From the NCBI RefSeq assembly GCF_038561935.1, contig NZ_CP102770.1, positions 496,001 to 560,000 on the forward strand: a stretch of DNA of 64,000 nt, given 5' to 3'. The DNA is from Myxococcus stipitatus. GTDB taxonomy: Bacteria > Myxococcota > Myxococcia > Myxococcales > Myxococcaceae. Position numbers and translations under genes: made by a program. Below, piece by piece: positions 8,162-17,383 of the stretch (position 1 is its first letter; the number at the start of each line of letters is the position of its first letter). Below the pieces are notes generated by a model, which did no database searches, was not told the origin of the DNA, and worked only from the letters and a program-made list of their open reading frames with translations.

Positions 8162-9373
8162 CTAGAGATAGCTCATCCAAGGGCTGTTCGTGCGCGCCTT
8201 GACGCTCGAGAAGGCGCGACAGGCGAACCCCATCGGGACCACCACCACGAGCGCCAGGCCCCATATCGACAGGATGTTGGGGAGGCCGAACAGCTCCCCC
8301 TGATTGGGGCCGAAGAGGGCGCGCGTGAGGTGATGGAGCGCGTTCAGCACGAGCAGGTGGAGGACGTAGAAGAACAGCGGCGCTGCGCCGAACACCGCCA
8401 GCGTCGCGGTCAGTCCACGTGGCGCCTTGTCCAACGCCGCGAAGAGCGCCATGCCCACGCCGAGCGTCATGAGCAGGAAGGCGAGCGAGGGTGGGTACTT
8501 GGTGGGATTGACGAACGACATGACGGTCTCCAGCGTCGTCGCGCCCGCGGACCAGGGCAGGGGCTCTCCATAGACGTTGAGCAGCCGCAGCAGCACGAAG
8601 AGGGACAGGGACACCGCCGCCGAGAGCCACAGCCTCCGGCGCCGCGCCTCCGGAGAGACGCGAGACGAGAACCAGGGCCCCACCGAGTAGCCCAGCGTGA
8701 TGACGCCCATCCACGGGAGGATGGGATAGGCGGTCGTGATGCTTGCGCCCCAGGGCAGCGGGATGTCGCCGCTGTCATGCAGGAGCGCCCACAGGTCATG
8801 GCCGGGTTCCCCCGCTGCGAATCGAATCGGGTCGAGCAGGTTGTGCCCGAAGATGACGAGCAAGGCGAAGGCCAGCAGAGCGGGGCGCGGCAGGTGGAGC
8901 AGCGCGGACAGCGCCACCATCGAGAGGCCGATCGCCCCGATGACCTGGAAGTAATACGACGGGGTGAGGAACGAGAAGGTCCAGGCGAAGTTGACCACGG
9001 TGAACTCGAGCGCCACCAGGAACAGGCCCCGCTTGAACAGGAAGCCCGAGGCCGCGCGAGGTCCTCCGTGTCGCTGTCCGTAGAGCCATGCCGCGACGCC
9101 CGTGAGGATGATGAAGGTCGGGGCGCAGAGGTGTGTGGACAGTCGGGTGAAGAAGAGCGCGGGGGGCGTGGCCGGCAGCGCCATGGGGTCGCCGATGGGC
9201 GCGTGGAAGAAGAACACGCGCGTGTGGTCGACGAGCATCAGCACCATGACCAGTCCGCGCAGGGCATCGATGCCCACGACGCGCCGGGCCTGGGGGGCGT
9301 CCACGCTGTCGGGAGGCGGAACGGGAGCGGGGAGAGGGGCTGCGGGGGACGAACTCGTGGAGGGGGCGCTCAT
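8162..9373 (-). CDS. DUF1624 / heparan-alpha-glucosaminide acetyltransferase-like membrane protein
   Basis: A 403-aa multi-pass membrane protein. After about 40 Pro/Ala/Ser-rich residues the first segment reads RRVVGIDALRGLVMVLMLVD followed by HTRVFFF, the hallmark of DUF1624/HGSNAT-type proteins, in which the RGxxM and DHxR residues are conserved. About ten hydrophobic helices follow. Relatives transfer acyl groups to sugars across the inner membrane, but the donor and acceptor here are unknown. The start at 9373 is the Met closest to the domain; upstream in-frame sequence is shadow-like. Confidence 0.78.
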   Translation of the reverse strand: MSAPSTSSSPAAPLPAPVPPPDSVDAPQARRVVGIDALRGLVMVLMLVDHTRVFFFHAPIGDPMALPATPPALFFTRLSTHLCAPTFIILTGVAAWLYGQRHGGPRAASGFLFKRGLFLVALEFTVVNFAWTFSFLTPSYYFQVIGAIGLSMVALSALLHLPRPALLAFALLVIFGHNLLDPIRFAAGEPGHDLWALLHDSGDIPLPWGASITTAYPILPWMGVITLGYSVGPWFSSRVSPEARRRRLWLSAAVSLSLFVLLRLLNVYGEPLPWSAGATTLETVMSFVNPTKYPPSLAFLLMTLGVGMALFAALDKAPRGLTATLAVFGAAPLFFYVLHLLVLNALHHLTRALFGPNQGELFGLPNILSIWGLALVVVVPMGFACRAFSSVKARTNSPWMSYL

Positions 9374-9437
9374 CGCGGTGGCTCGAACGGGCGGGCCGTT
9401 CTTCCCAGTCACTGGGTGGGATTCGTGGGGGCGTCGC

Positions 9438-10376
9438 TCAGGCTGCCTCTTGGCGAGGGCGCTGGGTGGGAGCCTGTTGCAGCAGATGATAGGGCGCAAT
9501 CTCCGGGAGGCGGCAGCTCGAAAGCCGGATGAGGAACGTGTCGACGAGTGCGTACTGGCCGGACAGGCACGCATGGCTCACGGTGTCGGTGAGCACCATC
9601 CACGCGGAGAACGGTGGGAAGCCGAACTCCTCGTAGCCCTCGCGCGACGCCTGGAACTCCGGCGTGTCCTTCATGAAGTTGTGGAAGCGCCGCATCACCC
9701 GGTCATACGGCGAGGTGTCGATGACTCGCGCCATCCGCAGTCCGAGGCGGGACGCGCCCCGCAGCAGGCTCGAGTACACCCGGCCCGCGACGCCAGGGCT
9801 CAAGGGGTGCTCGCTCCCAGGCGCCGGCGCCACGCCGGCCGCGTCGCCATAGCGGTGATAGAGCTCCTCGAAGGTGCCTCGGGTGGCCCACCTGCGCTCC
9901 TCTGTCGGATGCAGGTTGATGAAGAAGCGCAGGATGCGGTCACCGTGCGTCGCGCCGTACGCGCCGGCGTCCACGTGGATGAGCTCGTTGCTCGCATGGG
10001 GCTTGAGCTTCCGGCCCCGCTCCTGGAGAGGTCGGAAGCTGGAGGTGCCGACACTCCAATCCCTCACGAACCCTGGCATGGTCCGCGACAGGAAGTCCGT
10101 CACGCGCGCCGAGTGCTCTCGCAGAATCCGGTGCGTGCGCTCGGCGAGGTCTCCCCCGGAGTCCAGTCCCACCAGCCGCTGCGCCTCGGGGTAGAAGCTC
10201 ACGTTCTTGCGCTTCATCCGCGTGGGGAGCTCTTCCCGGAGGAACGCGATGTCCGCGGGGGCGGGCAGCGGCACGGGGCTCTCGGGAAAGTAGACGATGC
10301 GTCCATGTTCGAGCGCATCCGACAAGGTCGAGGGGCCCGCGCTCTTCAGCCGCGAGGCATCGAAGGTCTCCAGCAT
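9438..10376 (-). CDS. Kdo hydroxylase family protein (KdoO-like)
   Basis: A 312-aa protein matching the Kdo2-lipid A 3-hydroxylase family. LIHVDAGAYGATHGDRILRF supplies the HxD iron ligands of a Fe(II)/2-oxoglutarate dioxygenase, and the conserved FINLHP follows. Family members hydroxylate Kdo in the LPS core on the cytoplasmic face of the inner membrane. ATG at 10376 has GGGGGAGAG just upstream. C-terminal motifs (DRVMRRFHNFMKD, FPPFSAWMVLTDTVSHA) also fit the family. Its neighbour, an acyltransferase-like membrane protein 64 bp downstream, could also act on surface glycans. Confidence 0.75.
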   Translation of the reverse strand: MLETFDASRLKSAGPSTLSDALEHGRIVYFPESPVPLPAPADIAFLREELPTRMKRKNVSFYPEAQRLVGLDSGGDLAERTHRILREHSARVTDFLSRTMPGFVRDWSVGTSSFRPLQERGRKLKPHASNELIHVDAGAYGATHGDRILRFFINLHPTEERRWATRGTFEELYHRYGDAAGVAPAPGSEHPLSPGVAGRVYSSLLRGASRLGLRMARVIDTSPYDRVMRRFHNFMKDTPEFQASREGYEEFGFPPFSAWMVLTDTVSHACLSGQYALVDTFLIRLSSCRLPEIAPYHLLQQAPTQRPRQEAA

Positions 10377-10549
10377 CTCTCTCCCCCAGTGCATGCACAT
10401 CCAAGACGAAAGGCTTGCGAGGCGCGACGGAACTATCCGCTCCCCGGAGCGTCAAGACAGAGCGTCCGTGAGCCTGTGCGGCAGTGGACACGTTCCACCC
10501 GCCTGGCGGGTACTGTCCGCGAACCTCGGCTTCGTGCTATCGCCGCGAC

Positions 10550-11785
10550 ATGGGGATGCACTTCGTGCGTGGTGTCGCGGGAGGCCTGGGCCCCGCTCTC
10601 CGCCGCGCCGCCGCCCTGGGGTGGGTCGTGACGTGGCTGTCGTGTGACTCGAAGCCGGACCCCAGACCGACGGGCCCCTCGTCGGAGTCCCCCTCGCTGA
10701 CGTGGGTGAGCATCCCGGCGGCGGACCCGAAGGTGCGGTACCAGGGGCGCACCTATCGGTCTCCCCTCGGCGTCGTCTTCTCTCACCCCGGGGTGACGAT
10801 TCGCGCGCGCTTCCGCGGGGACGCCGTGCGGGTGCGGCTGGACGATGCGGGCGAAGGGGGCGAGACCGGGACGAACTACTTCGATGTCGTGGTGGACGGG
10901 GCACCGCCGAGGCTGCTCGAGGTGCGCCCGGGTGAGTCCACCTATCCGCTGGTCTCCGGCTTGGAGGTGGGTGTTCACACAGTGGAGCTCACCAAGAGGA
11001 CCGAGTCCCTGGTGGGCGCGAGCACCCTCGTCGCGCTCGAGGTCCATGGCGAGCTGCTGGAGCCGCCCATCCGCCCCGCGCTTCGAATGGAGTTCGTCGG
11101 AGACTCCATCACCTGTGGCTACGGCACTGAGGTCTCCGTCATCCCCGGGACGCCGCCCTGGCGCGCTCCGACCTTCACGTCGAGGAACCAGAATCCCCGG
11201 CGGAGCTACGGATGGCTGACGGCCACGCAGCTGGGCGCCGAGCCTGTCTTCATCTGCTACTCAGGACATGGCATCTACCGCAACCTCGACATGACGACGT
11301 CCGGGCTGGTGCCCGCCCTCTATGAGCTCGCGGTTCCGGACCATCCCAACACCTGGGACTTCGCGGGTGAGTCTCCGGATGTGATTGTGCTCAACGCTGG
11401 AACCAATGACACGTTCGCGGGCAGCGGCACCCAGGCGTTCCTGCCGGACGAAGCCACGTTCAAGTCGGCCTACCGGACGTTCCTCGAGCGGCTCCGGGTG
11501 CTGCATCCCCGGGCTCACATCATCTGCACGCTGGGGAGCATGACGGATGGCTACAAGCGGTCCGAGTCGAATGGCTCGGTGACGGCCGTCCACGTCGGTG
11601 ATTGGATTTCCGCGCTGGTGACGGAGCGCCAGCGCAAGGGCGACACGCGCGTCCATCGCCATGAGATGCGAGTGCAGGACCCCTCGGTTGATGGCATCGG
11701 AGAGGACTGGCACCCGTCCGCCGCCACCCACGAGAAGATGGCGCGGGGACTGCTCCGCTTCATCCAAGATGTCGTCCGCCCCTGA
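10550..11785 (+). CDS. SGNH/GDSL esterase, CE2-like
   Basis: A 411-aa protein with an N-terminal hydrophobic segment ending in a possible lipobox (TWLSC). An N-terminal beta-sandwich (about residues 50-180) is followed by an SGNH hydrolase domain with block I FVGDSITCGYG, block III LNAGTND and block V DWHPS. The two-domain order is that of carbohydrate esterase family 2, which deacetylates xylan or other polysaccharides outside the cell. Divergent from the KdoO-like gene. Lipid anchoring is uncertain because the lipobox is imperfect. Confidence 0.8.
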   Translation: MGMHFVRGVAGGLGPALRRAAALGWVVTWLSCDSKPDPRPTGPSSESPSLTWVSIPAADPKVRYQGRTYRSPLGVVFSHPGVTIRARFRGDAVRVRLDDAGEGGETGTNYFDVVVDGAPPRLLEVRPGESTYPLVSGLEVGVHTVELTKRTESLVGASTLVALEVHGELLEPPIRPALRMEFVGDSITCGYGTEVSVIPGTPPWRAPTFTSRNQNPRRSYGWLTATQLGAEPVFICYSGHGIYRNLDMTTSGLVPALYELAVPDHPNTWDFAGESPDVIVLNAGTNDTFAGSGTQAFLPDEATFKSAYRTFLERLRVLHPRAHIICTLGSMTDGYKRSESNGSVTAVHVGDWISALVTERQRKGDTRVHRHEMRVQDPSVDGIGEDWHPSAATHEKMARGLLRFIQDVVRP

Positions 11786-11854
11786 GTCACCGCGACCCTG
11801 GCCTGCTTCGCGTGGTCGCTGCCTTGCTGCTCCGCGTGGGAGAAGGCGGCGAAG

Positions 11855-12496
11855 GTGCTCACCTGGACAGGGGGCATCGACAGGCAGGTGCATCGCCGCA
11901 TCATCGAGACGGCGCAGTTCGTCCTGGAGGTCATGGTCGAAGGGGGGACTGGAACCGAAGGGCTTCGGTGTCCGTACCGCGCAGGAGATTCGACTCCTGC
12001 ACGCGACCATCCGCTACCCCTGGGCATCCACCCCACGTTGCTGCCTCGGGACCTGGACGATGCGCATCAGTTGTGGGCGGCCATCCAGGCGCGTCAGGTG
12101 CGGCCTTCGCGGGACGGAGTCGCGCTCACGCGGGCGCTCGTCGACTACTTGAAGATGCGCATGCCGGGCGAGCTGATGGACGGCGTCACCGTGACGGTGA
12201 TGCGGGCGCTGTGCAGCGAGGCGGTGTCGGACGCGGTGGGGCTGGAGAAGACGGACTGGACGCGGTTCCTCGTGGGGCCGATGCGGTGGATGTTCTCCCT
12301 GGCGGATGAGGCGCAGGACCAGTCGGGGTTCGCGGCGAAGGTCTCCGCTTCGCTGTCCCGAAAGCTGCTGGAGGGGCTGCACTCCTCGGAGACCGGAGGC
12401 GGCCGGGTGACGTTCCGGATTCCGCGGTCCCTTCAGGAGTCTTGGAAGCTGGAGCCCGCCGCGGCCGCGGAGGCGAAGTCGTCAGAGTCGCTCGCG
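11855..12496 (+). pseudogene. broken MpaB/DUF2236 oxygenase gene
   Basis: Fragments of a DUF2236 (rubber oxygenase/MpaB-like) protein lie in two frames. Residues RQVHRRIIETAQFVLEVMVE sit in one frame; after a run of six G at about 11942-11947 the family motif GFGVRTAQEIRLLHATIRY continues in the +1 frame. The reading then returns to the first frame at PTLLPRDLDDAHQLWAAIQA and runs to RIPRSLQESWKL. The N-terminal third and the segment normally between the RTA...H motif and the LLPRDL motif are missing, and no in-frame stop follows at the expected place. This is a decayed gene. Confidence 0.65.
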
Positions 12497-13789
12497 CAGG
12501 TTGCGCTCCGCGATGCGCAGCAGCCGGGTCACGTGCTGGTGGAGCCAGAGGCCGAAGGGCTGGATGCGTTCGGGCCTCATCTCCTTCGGGAGCGTGGGCG
12601 TCCCTTCGTCGAAGGGATGGATGGCGCGCTCTCCCGTGGCGGAGACCGAGCGGGAGTCGAAGGCGAAGGCCCGCCCGGTGTGCCAGCCGCCGTGAAACAC
12701 CTCCAGGTGTCGCAGCGCGGGATTGCGCGTGGCTTGGACGAGGCCTCGGATGTCGTAGATGTCGTCGCCCACTTCGAGGCAGCTCCAGCCACCACCGGAG
12801 ACGTTTCCGCACGGGAAGCCGGGGAGCCCCTTGTCGACGTTCTCACCGAGAATCCAGGTGATGGAGCCGTAGACGCGCAGGAAGTACTGCCAGCTCGACT
12901 CGCCCTTCTTGGGTGTGCCGGGCTTCGCCTTCCGCCAGCGCCCGAGGCGGCGCTTGTGGAGGCGGGTGAAGAAGGCGACGTGGGGCACGACGTCGTCCAG
13001 GCGCTGCGCATCCTGCTTCGTGTCCATCAGCTCCACGAGGAGGTGCAGCATGGGGATTCGCTCGTGGAGGCTCTTGAGCATCGCGACCGAGGTGTCGACG
13101 GCCTCGAAGGCATCCCGGGGCTTGTCGAAGCGGGGCGCCTTGGCGAGGGCCGTGCGCTTGGGCGCGCCCTTGGCGGGCTTGGGCGTGGGGTTCGCGTGGT
13201 CGGCGTCCGCGAGCTCCAGGTTGGAGAGGATATAGCCCGCCTTCTCCCGGGCGAGGATGCGCTTGTTCGCGTGGGCGATGGCGGTGTCTCGGTCCGGGTG
13301 GGACGTCACCTTGCGGGAGTCCTCGACGGTGGTGGTGTCATCGACCTTCAGCGTCCATCGGGATGAGGAGGAGGCGCCCTTGCGATACTCGCGGAGCGTC
13401 ACCAGGTCGCGGGTCGCATTCCATGGGGTGCCGTCGCGGAAGCCGAGCTCCCTGTAGCGTGCGAGGAGCGCCTCGACTTCGTCGGCGTCGATGCGCGTCA
13501 CGTTGTGGGAGCCATTGAGGAGGCCGCGGCGGACCACGGCCTCCGAGCCGCGCACCTCCACGTCGACGAACAGGTCGCTCTTCAGGAGGAAGAGCGAGGA
13601 CCGGGCCGACACCGGTGACGAGGACTTCAGCGCCTTGCGGTCATGCTTGAACAGCGTGCCGTTGCTCCAGACCCGAGGCTCGCCATCCGCCGAGGAGAAC
13701 CAGACCTCGTCCTTCGTATCGAGTCGCGGGTCCAGGTACAGGATGGCGTCGCCGCCGTTGAGCTTCTGAAGCCGCTTCCAGTGGGCCAT
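12482..13789 (-). CDS. hypothetical protein
   Basis: A 435-aa soluble protein with no signal or membrane segment. A WGR/poly-modification-like segment occurs near residues 135-180 (WTLKVDDTTTVEDSRKVTSH then HANKRILAREKAGY), reminiscent of proteins where a field-wise conserved KxxxREKxxGY motif binds partner proteins, but I cannot name the family. The C-terminal half contains the Gly-rich stretch PGFPCGNVSGGGWSCLEVGD. The start at 13789 (MAHWKRLQK) or an in-frame ATG at 13804 are both possible; neither has a strong RBS. Confidence 0.55.
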   Translation of the reverse strand: MAHWKRLQKLNGGDAILYLDPRLDTKDEVWFSSADGEPRVWSNGTLFKHDRKALKSSSPVSARSSLFLLKSDLFVDVEVRGSEAVVRRGLLNGSHNVTRIDADEVEALLARYRELGFRDGTPWNATRDLVTLREYRKGASSSSRWTLKVDDTTTVEDSRKVTSHPDRDTAIAHANKRILAREKAGYILSNLELADADHANPTPKPAKGAPKRTALAKAPRFDKPRDAFEAVDTSVAMLKSLHERIPMLHLLVELMDTKQDAQRLDDVVPHVAFFTRLHKRRLGRWRKAKPGTPKKGESSWQYFLRVYGSITWILGENVDKGLPGFPCGNVSGGGWSCLEVGDDIYDIRGLVQATRNPALRHLEVFHGGWHTGRAFAFDSRSVSATGERAIHPFDEGTPTLPKEMRPERIQPFGLWLHQHVTRLLRIAERNLRERL

Positions 13790-13855
13790 GCGCCGTTGTC
13801 GCATGGCGCGCCCGCCGGGTAAATGCCCGCGCGCGTGTCTGTGATTGACGCTGGC

Positions 13856-14437
13856 TCACCGGGGCTGCTGGGGCCCTGCCACCTTGTAGTGCAGAAGCAC
13901 CGCGCCCGAGCCATACGCCTTCGAGGTGCAGGCGCCCCACTTGATGGGTGCCGTGAGCGACTGGAACAGGCGCGTGCCTTGGCCGATGGCCACGGGGCTG
14001 ACGTAGAAGCGGTACTCGTCAATCAGTCCGGTGTGGACCAGGGACCGCGCGAACCCCGCTCCGCCGTAGCACACGAGGTGGCCCTTGCTGTCCTTGAGGG
14101 CCTGGACTTCCTCGCGCAGGTTCGTGACGACCCGCAGCTCCTCGTTCCTCCAGAGGAGTTCTCGAGGTGTGTCGGAGACGATGACCTTCGGCTTCTCGTC
14201 GAAGTGCCGCGCGAAGATGCGCTCCGATTCGCTGGAGGGACTCGTGAGCGCGGCGGGCCAGTACGCGGCCATGTCCTTGTATGCCCCGTAGCCGACCAGC
14301 ACGGTGTCGACGGACTGGAGGAGGTCCGTGGCATCTCGGTCCATCTCCTCTTCCCAGACCACCCAGTCCAGCGCGTTGTCGGGCCCCGTGATGAAGCCGT
14401 CGAGCGTGGTCATCAGGCTGAGCGTGAGGGTTCCCAT
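13856..14437 (-). CDS. dihydrofolate reductase-family protein (RibD C-terminal)
   Basis: A 193-aa protein of the RibD C-terminal/YyaP type: it starts MGTLTLSLMTTLDGFITGPD, then DTVLVGYGAYKDMAAYWP and KVIVSDTPRELLW, and ends with the Gly-rich VCYGGAGFARSLVHTGLIDE. The fold binds NADPH and reduces a pterin- or pyrimidine-like substrate; members of this subgroup often have no known substrate. ATG at 14437 has a GAGAAAGA Shine-Dalgarno-like stretch. Length is normal. Confidence 0.85.
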   Translation of the reverse strand: MGTLTLSLMTTLDGFITGPDNALDWVVWEEEMDRDATDLLQSVDTVLVGYGAYKDMAAYWPAALTSPSSESERIFARHFDEKPKVIVSDTPRELLWRNEELRVVTNLREEVQALKDSKGHLVCYGGAGFARSLVHTGLIDEYRFYVSPVAIGQGTRLFQSLTAPIKWGACTSKAYGSGAVLLHYKVAGPQQPR

Positions 14438-14614
14438 GGGTGTCTTTCTCTCGAGCGGTGGTGGGGCCTGTGTTCCGTGCCGCGCGATGTACCACGGGGA
14501 AACCTCGAGGGCGCCTCCTTGCCCACGTCCTGCCTGCCAGGCAGGCGTTGGCCGAGAGCCCTGGCGTGCTCCACTGTGGAAGTGTCCTGCGTTTGCGGCG
14601 ATAAGGGGCCTTCC

Positions 14615-16024
14615 ATGAATGCGCGGCAGAGCTCCCCGGTCCAGCAGGTCCCCGGCCCCTCCACGGGGGTGTCTCCCCGTGACGTGATGTCGAGCGGAGG
14701 CCCTTCAGGTGGCTTCCTCGGCCAGGCGGACTCGAGGAAGCGGCTGGCCCGTGTCGGCATGCTGCTCTGGATGGCGCTGCTCTACGCCGCGGTGCAGCCT
14801 GGCCTGATGTCGGGTGATTCGCTCGACCAGTACGGACAGGGGCTCGCGGGGAGCTACAGCGACATCCATCCGCCCCTGGGCTCCTGGCTGATTGGCCTCA
14901 GTGGCAGGCTTGTCGGGTCGCCCTGGCTCGTCCTGGTGCTTCAGCTGGCCCTGCTGAGCGGCGGCATGGCCGTGTTGATTCGCTCGATGGATGCCCGAAC
15001 GGGCCGGCGTGGTCTGGTGGTCTTCGGAGCCTTCCTGCTCATGCCCACGGTCTGGACGCTGGCGGTCGTGCTCTGGAAGGACGTCATGGTGGCGGCGTTG
15101 CTGCTGTGTGCGGTGGTCGCGCTCAAGAGCCGACGGCCGTTCGTGGCGCTGCTCCTGCTGTGTGCTGGCGTGGCCTATCGCCACAATGCCCTCGTTGCGG
15201 CGGTGCCATTGGCCATCCCGGTGGTGGCGCAGTGGGCGCCCGCGCCGCGCTGGCGCTTCCCGGCGAGAGCCCTGCTCTTCATGGTCGTGGTAGCGGGCCT
15301 CGTCTTCACGCCTTCGGTGGTGAATCGCACCCTGGACGCCCGTCGTGGCTGGGCGGCGGGACAGCTCTTCATTTATGACCTGGCGGCCATCTATGTGTCG
15401 CACCCGGAGAAGCTCGCGGACTCCTTCCTGGTGGAGGACACCACGCCCGCGGAGCTGGCCAAGCTTTACGACATCCACCATGTGTGGCACATCTTCGACG
15501 GCGTCGAAGGCGCACGTCCCATCGCGTTCCCGTCGCTGGAGGCGCGCCGCGAGACGCTGGTGGCCGAGTGGAAACGCGTGGTTCCTCGGCACCTCACGAC
15601 GTGGATGAAGCATCGCGTGGCGGTCTTCCGTCGGATGCTGGGCGCCGACAGTTATCCGGTGTGGGGTCCCTTCCATCGGAAGATCGACGCCAACTCCTGG
15701 AACCTGCATCCCCCGACCGAAGGGTTCCTCTTCCGAACCCTGCAGCGTGTCGAGGACGCCGTGGATGGCTCGTTCGTGTTCCGAGGATGGCTGTGGGTCC
15801 TCGGGCTCGTGGGCCTGTCGCTCGTCGCGCTTCGCCGGGTGAAGCGCCACTTCCTGGCCTTCTTCACCGGCATGTCCGGACTGGCCTACGCGTCCGCCTA
15901 CCTGTTCATCGGTATCGGCTCGGACTTCCGCTTCATCTACTGGTCGGTCATCGCCCTGTTCGCGACAGTTGCTTTGCTGGTGTGTCCGCCCGAGCAGACC
16001 GACTCATCCTCCAAGCCGGTCTGA
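14615..16024 (+). CDS. multi-pass membrane protein, GT39/GT-C-like
   Basis: A 469-aa protein with a polar 40-residue N terminus and about ten hydrophobic helices. The first periplasmic loop carries MSGDSLDQYGQGLAGSYSDI then HPPLGSW, an acidic/HPP motif of the kind seen in GT-C glycosyltransferases. Later motifs are LWKDVMVAALL and AYRHNALVAAVP. Such enzymes use lipid-linked sugars to modify proteins or surface glycans. The start is the Met closest upstream of the domain (MNARQSSP); longer in-frame readings upstream are shadow of the opposite-strand gene. Assignment to a GT family is inference. Confidence 0.6.
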   Translation: MNARQSSPVQQVPGPSTGVSPRDVMSSGGPSGGFLGQADSRKRLARVGMLLWMALLYAAVQPGLMSGDSLDQYGQGLAGSYSDIHPPLGSWLIGLSGRLVGSPWLVLVLQLALLSGGMAVLIRSMDARTGRRGLVVFGAFLLMPTVWTLAVVLWKDVMVAALLLCAVVALKSRRPFVALLLLCAGVAYRHNALVAAVPLAIPVVAQWAPAPRWRFPARALLFMVVVAGLVFTPSVVNRTLDARRGWAAGQLFIYDLAAIYVSHPEKLADSFLVEDTTPAELAKLYDIHHVWHIFDGVEGARPIAFPSLEARRETLVAEWKRVVPRHLTTWMKHRVAVFRRMLGADSYPVWGPFHRKIDANSWNLHPPTEGFLFRTLQRVEDAVDGSFVFRGWLWVLGLVGLSLVALRRVKRHFLAFFTGMSGLAYASAYLFIGIGSDFRFIYWSVIALFATVALLVCPPEQTDSSSKPV

Positions 16025-16039
16025 GGGTGGACGCGGAAC

Positions 16040-16843
16040 TCAGTCTCCGCACTCCAGCCGCTGCTCGTTCATCCGCGTCGTGGTTCCACGCACGAGCGTG
16101 GAGCCTTGCACCGTCACGCGGGTGACTTCGTCCGCGCTCACGACGGAGCCACACTCCGCCGCGCCGGCTCGACAGCTCCGGGTGAGCACCAGGGACTCGG
16201 GCCCTGAGCGCTCGATGCCCTCCAGCTCGCAGCGATAGGCCGTCGGGCCCTGGCGCACGTCTCCGGAGAAGTCCTCTTCACCCACGACATCCTCCGACGC
16301 GAGCAGCTCCCCCTTCTTGCTCAGCAGCACGAAGTGGTACCGGGTCAGGGTGAACTGGTCGCCGAACTCCTCGCCGGGCTCGAGGTACTGACTCTCCTCC
16401 TGGGTGACGACCTGCAGCTTCATCCCCTTCTTGGTCAGGGAGAGGGATTCCTTCCGGGGGACCAGGGGCGCGCCATCGGTGCTCGGACAGGCCTGGTCCA
16501 TGGCCTCCACCTCCACGTCACGCGCGTAGGCATCGGGGGCGAACACCTTGAGGTGTGCCAGCGCGGTCGCCGCGCCCTCCGCGTCGCAGATGCCCACCAG
16601 CCAGACCCAGAAGCCCGGCTTGAGGCCCGCCAGCGTGTCGCTGCGCACCAGCTTCGGATGGTCCTCGGGGAGCTCCCACTTCGTCTTCTCGAGGAGCGCC
16701 TCGATGTTGCCCCATGCGGCCCGGTGCGCCTGCGCGTCGGCCTGGGTCTTCGCGCCCTTCCAGATGAGCGCGACACTCTTCGCCTCGGCCTGTGCTCCCA
16801 CCATCGCGCCCAGCAGGCCGATGGCCACGAGACATCCACGCAT
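16040..16843 (-). CDS. secreted hypothetical protein
   Basis: A 267-aa protein with a Sec signal peptide (MRGCLVAIGLLGAMVGAQAE, cleavage after AQA). The first mature segment KSVALIWKGAKTQADAQAHR is followed by a globular domain and a second, beta-rich part with four cysteines. ATG at 16843 is chosen because AAGGGGGA sits 8 nt upstream; a longer in-frame form starts at 16861. No recognised family. Confidence 0.55.
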   Translation of the reverse strand: MRGCLVAIGLLGAMVGAQAEAKSVALIWKGAKTQADAQAHRAAWGNIEALLEKTKWELPEDHPKLVRSDTLAGLKPGFWVWLVGICDAEGAATALAHLKVFAPDAYARDVEVEAMDQACPSTDGAPLVPRKESLSLTKKGMKLQVVTQEESQYLEPGEEFGDQFTLTRYHFVLLSKKGELLASEDVVGEEDFSGDVRQGPTAYRCELEGIERSGPESLVLTRSCRAGAAECGSVVSADEVTRVTVQGSTLVRGTTTRMNEQRLECGD

Positions 16844-16906
16844 GACGGCATCCCCCTTCAAAAGATGCCGCCCATGTTACCTCGATGGCGTGACAGGAAT
16901 GCGACG

Positions 16907-17296
16907 TCACGGGCCCATGGGTGAGCAGAGCTCCACCAGGATTCCATTGAGGTCCTTCACGTAGGCCACCGTCTGTCCCCAGGGCTTCTGCTTGGGCGGA
17001 TGGACGGAGATGGCGCCCGCCTTCACCGCATGCTGGAAGGCCGCCCCGACATCCGGCGTCACGAGCCCGAGCTCCACCGCGGCCGATGTCTCCGCCGGCC
17101 GATGGAAGCGCACGGTAAGCCCGTTGCTTCCCGCCATGTCCTCCGACGCGAAGGCCAGCACGGTGGTGCCCGTCTCCACCTCGCCGTAGCTGTTGCTCTC
17201 GTGGAGGAAGCGCCGCTTCAGGCCGAAGCACGTCTCATAGAAGGCGAGGGTGGCGGGCACATCCGCGACGTAGAAGATGACGTAGCCGAGCTTCAT
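16907..17296 (-). CDS. VOC-superfamily (glyoxalase-like) protein
   Basis: A 129-aa single VOC module: MKLGYVIFYVADVPATLAFY, FGLKRRFLHES, and the C-terminal GQTVAYVKDLNGILVELCSP with the conserved D-x-x-G-x-x-x-E metal-binding end. Relatives include glyoxalases, extradiol dioxygenases and fosfomycin or bleomycin resistance proteins; this short form is usually uncharacterised. Same strand as the AraC-type gene upstream, separated by 87 bp, so regulation by it is possible. Confidence 0.85.
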   Translation of the reverse strand: MKLGYVIFYVADVPATLAFYETCFGLKRRFLHESNSYGEVETGTTVLAFASEDMAGSNGLTVRFHRPAETSAAVELGLVTPDVGAAFQHAVKAGAISVHPPKQKPWGQTVAYVKDLNGILVELCSPMGP

Positions 17297-17383
17297 CGAG
17301 GTTCTCCAGACGAGGGGGCGATGCTGATGTCGCCCGGGTCTCTCACGGCCCCGCTCGGGCGTCTTGAAGAAATCGGACAGGGC

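Noticed and set aside
11855-13366. A 503-codon open frame on the plus strand
   Set aside because: Only its first 200 codons resemble a protein family; the rest is antisense to the gene at 12482-13789 and has shadow composition.
13823-14614. A 264-codon N-terminal extension of the membrane glycosyltransferase-like gene
   Set aside because: It is antisense to the DHFR-like gene and lacks protein-like composition; ATG 14615 is the sensible start.
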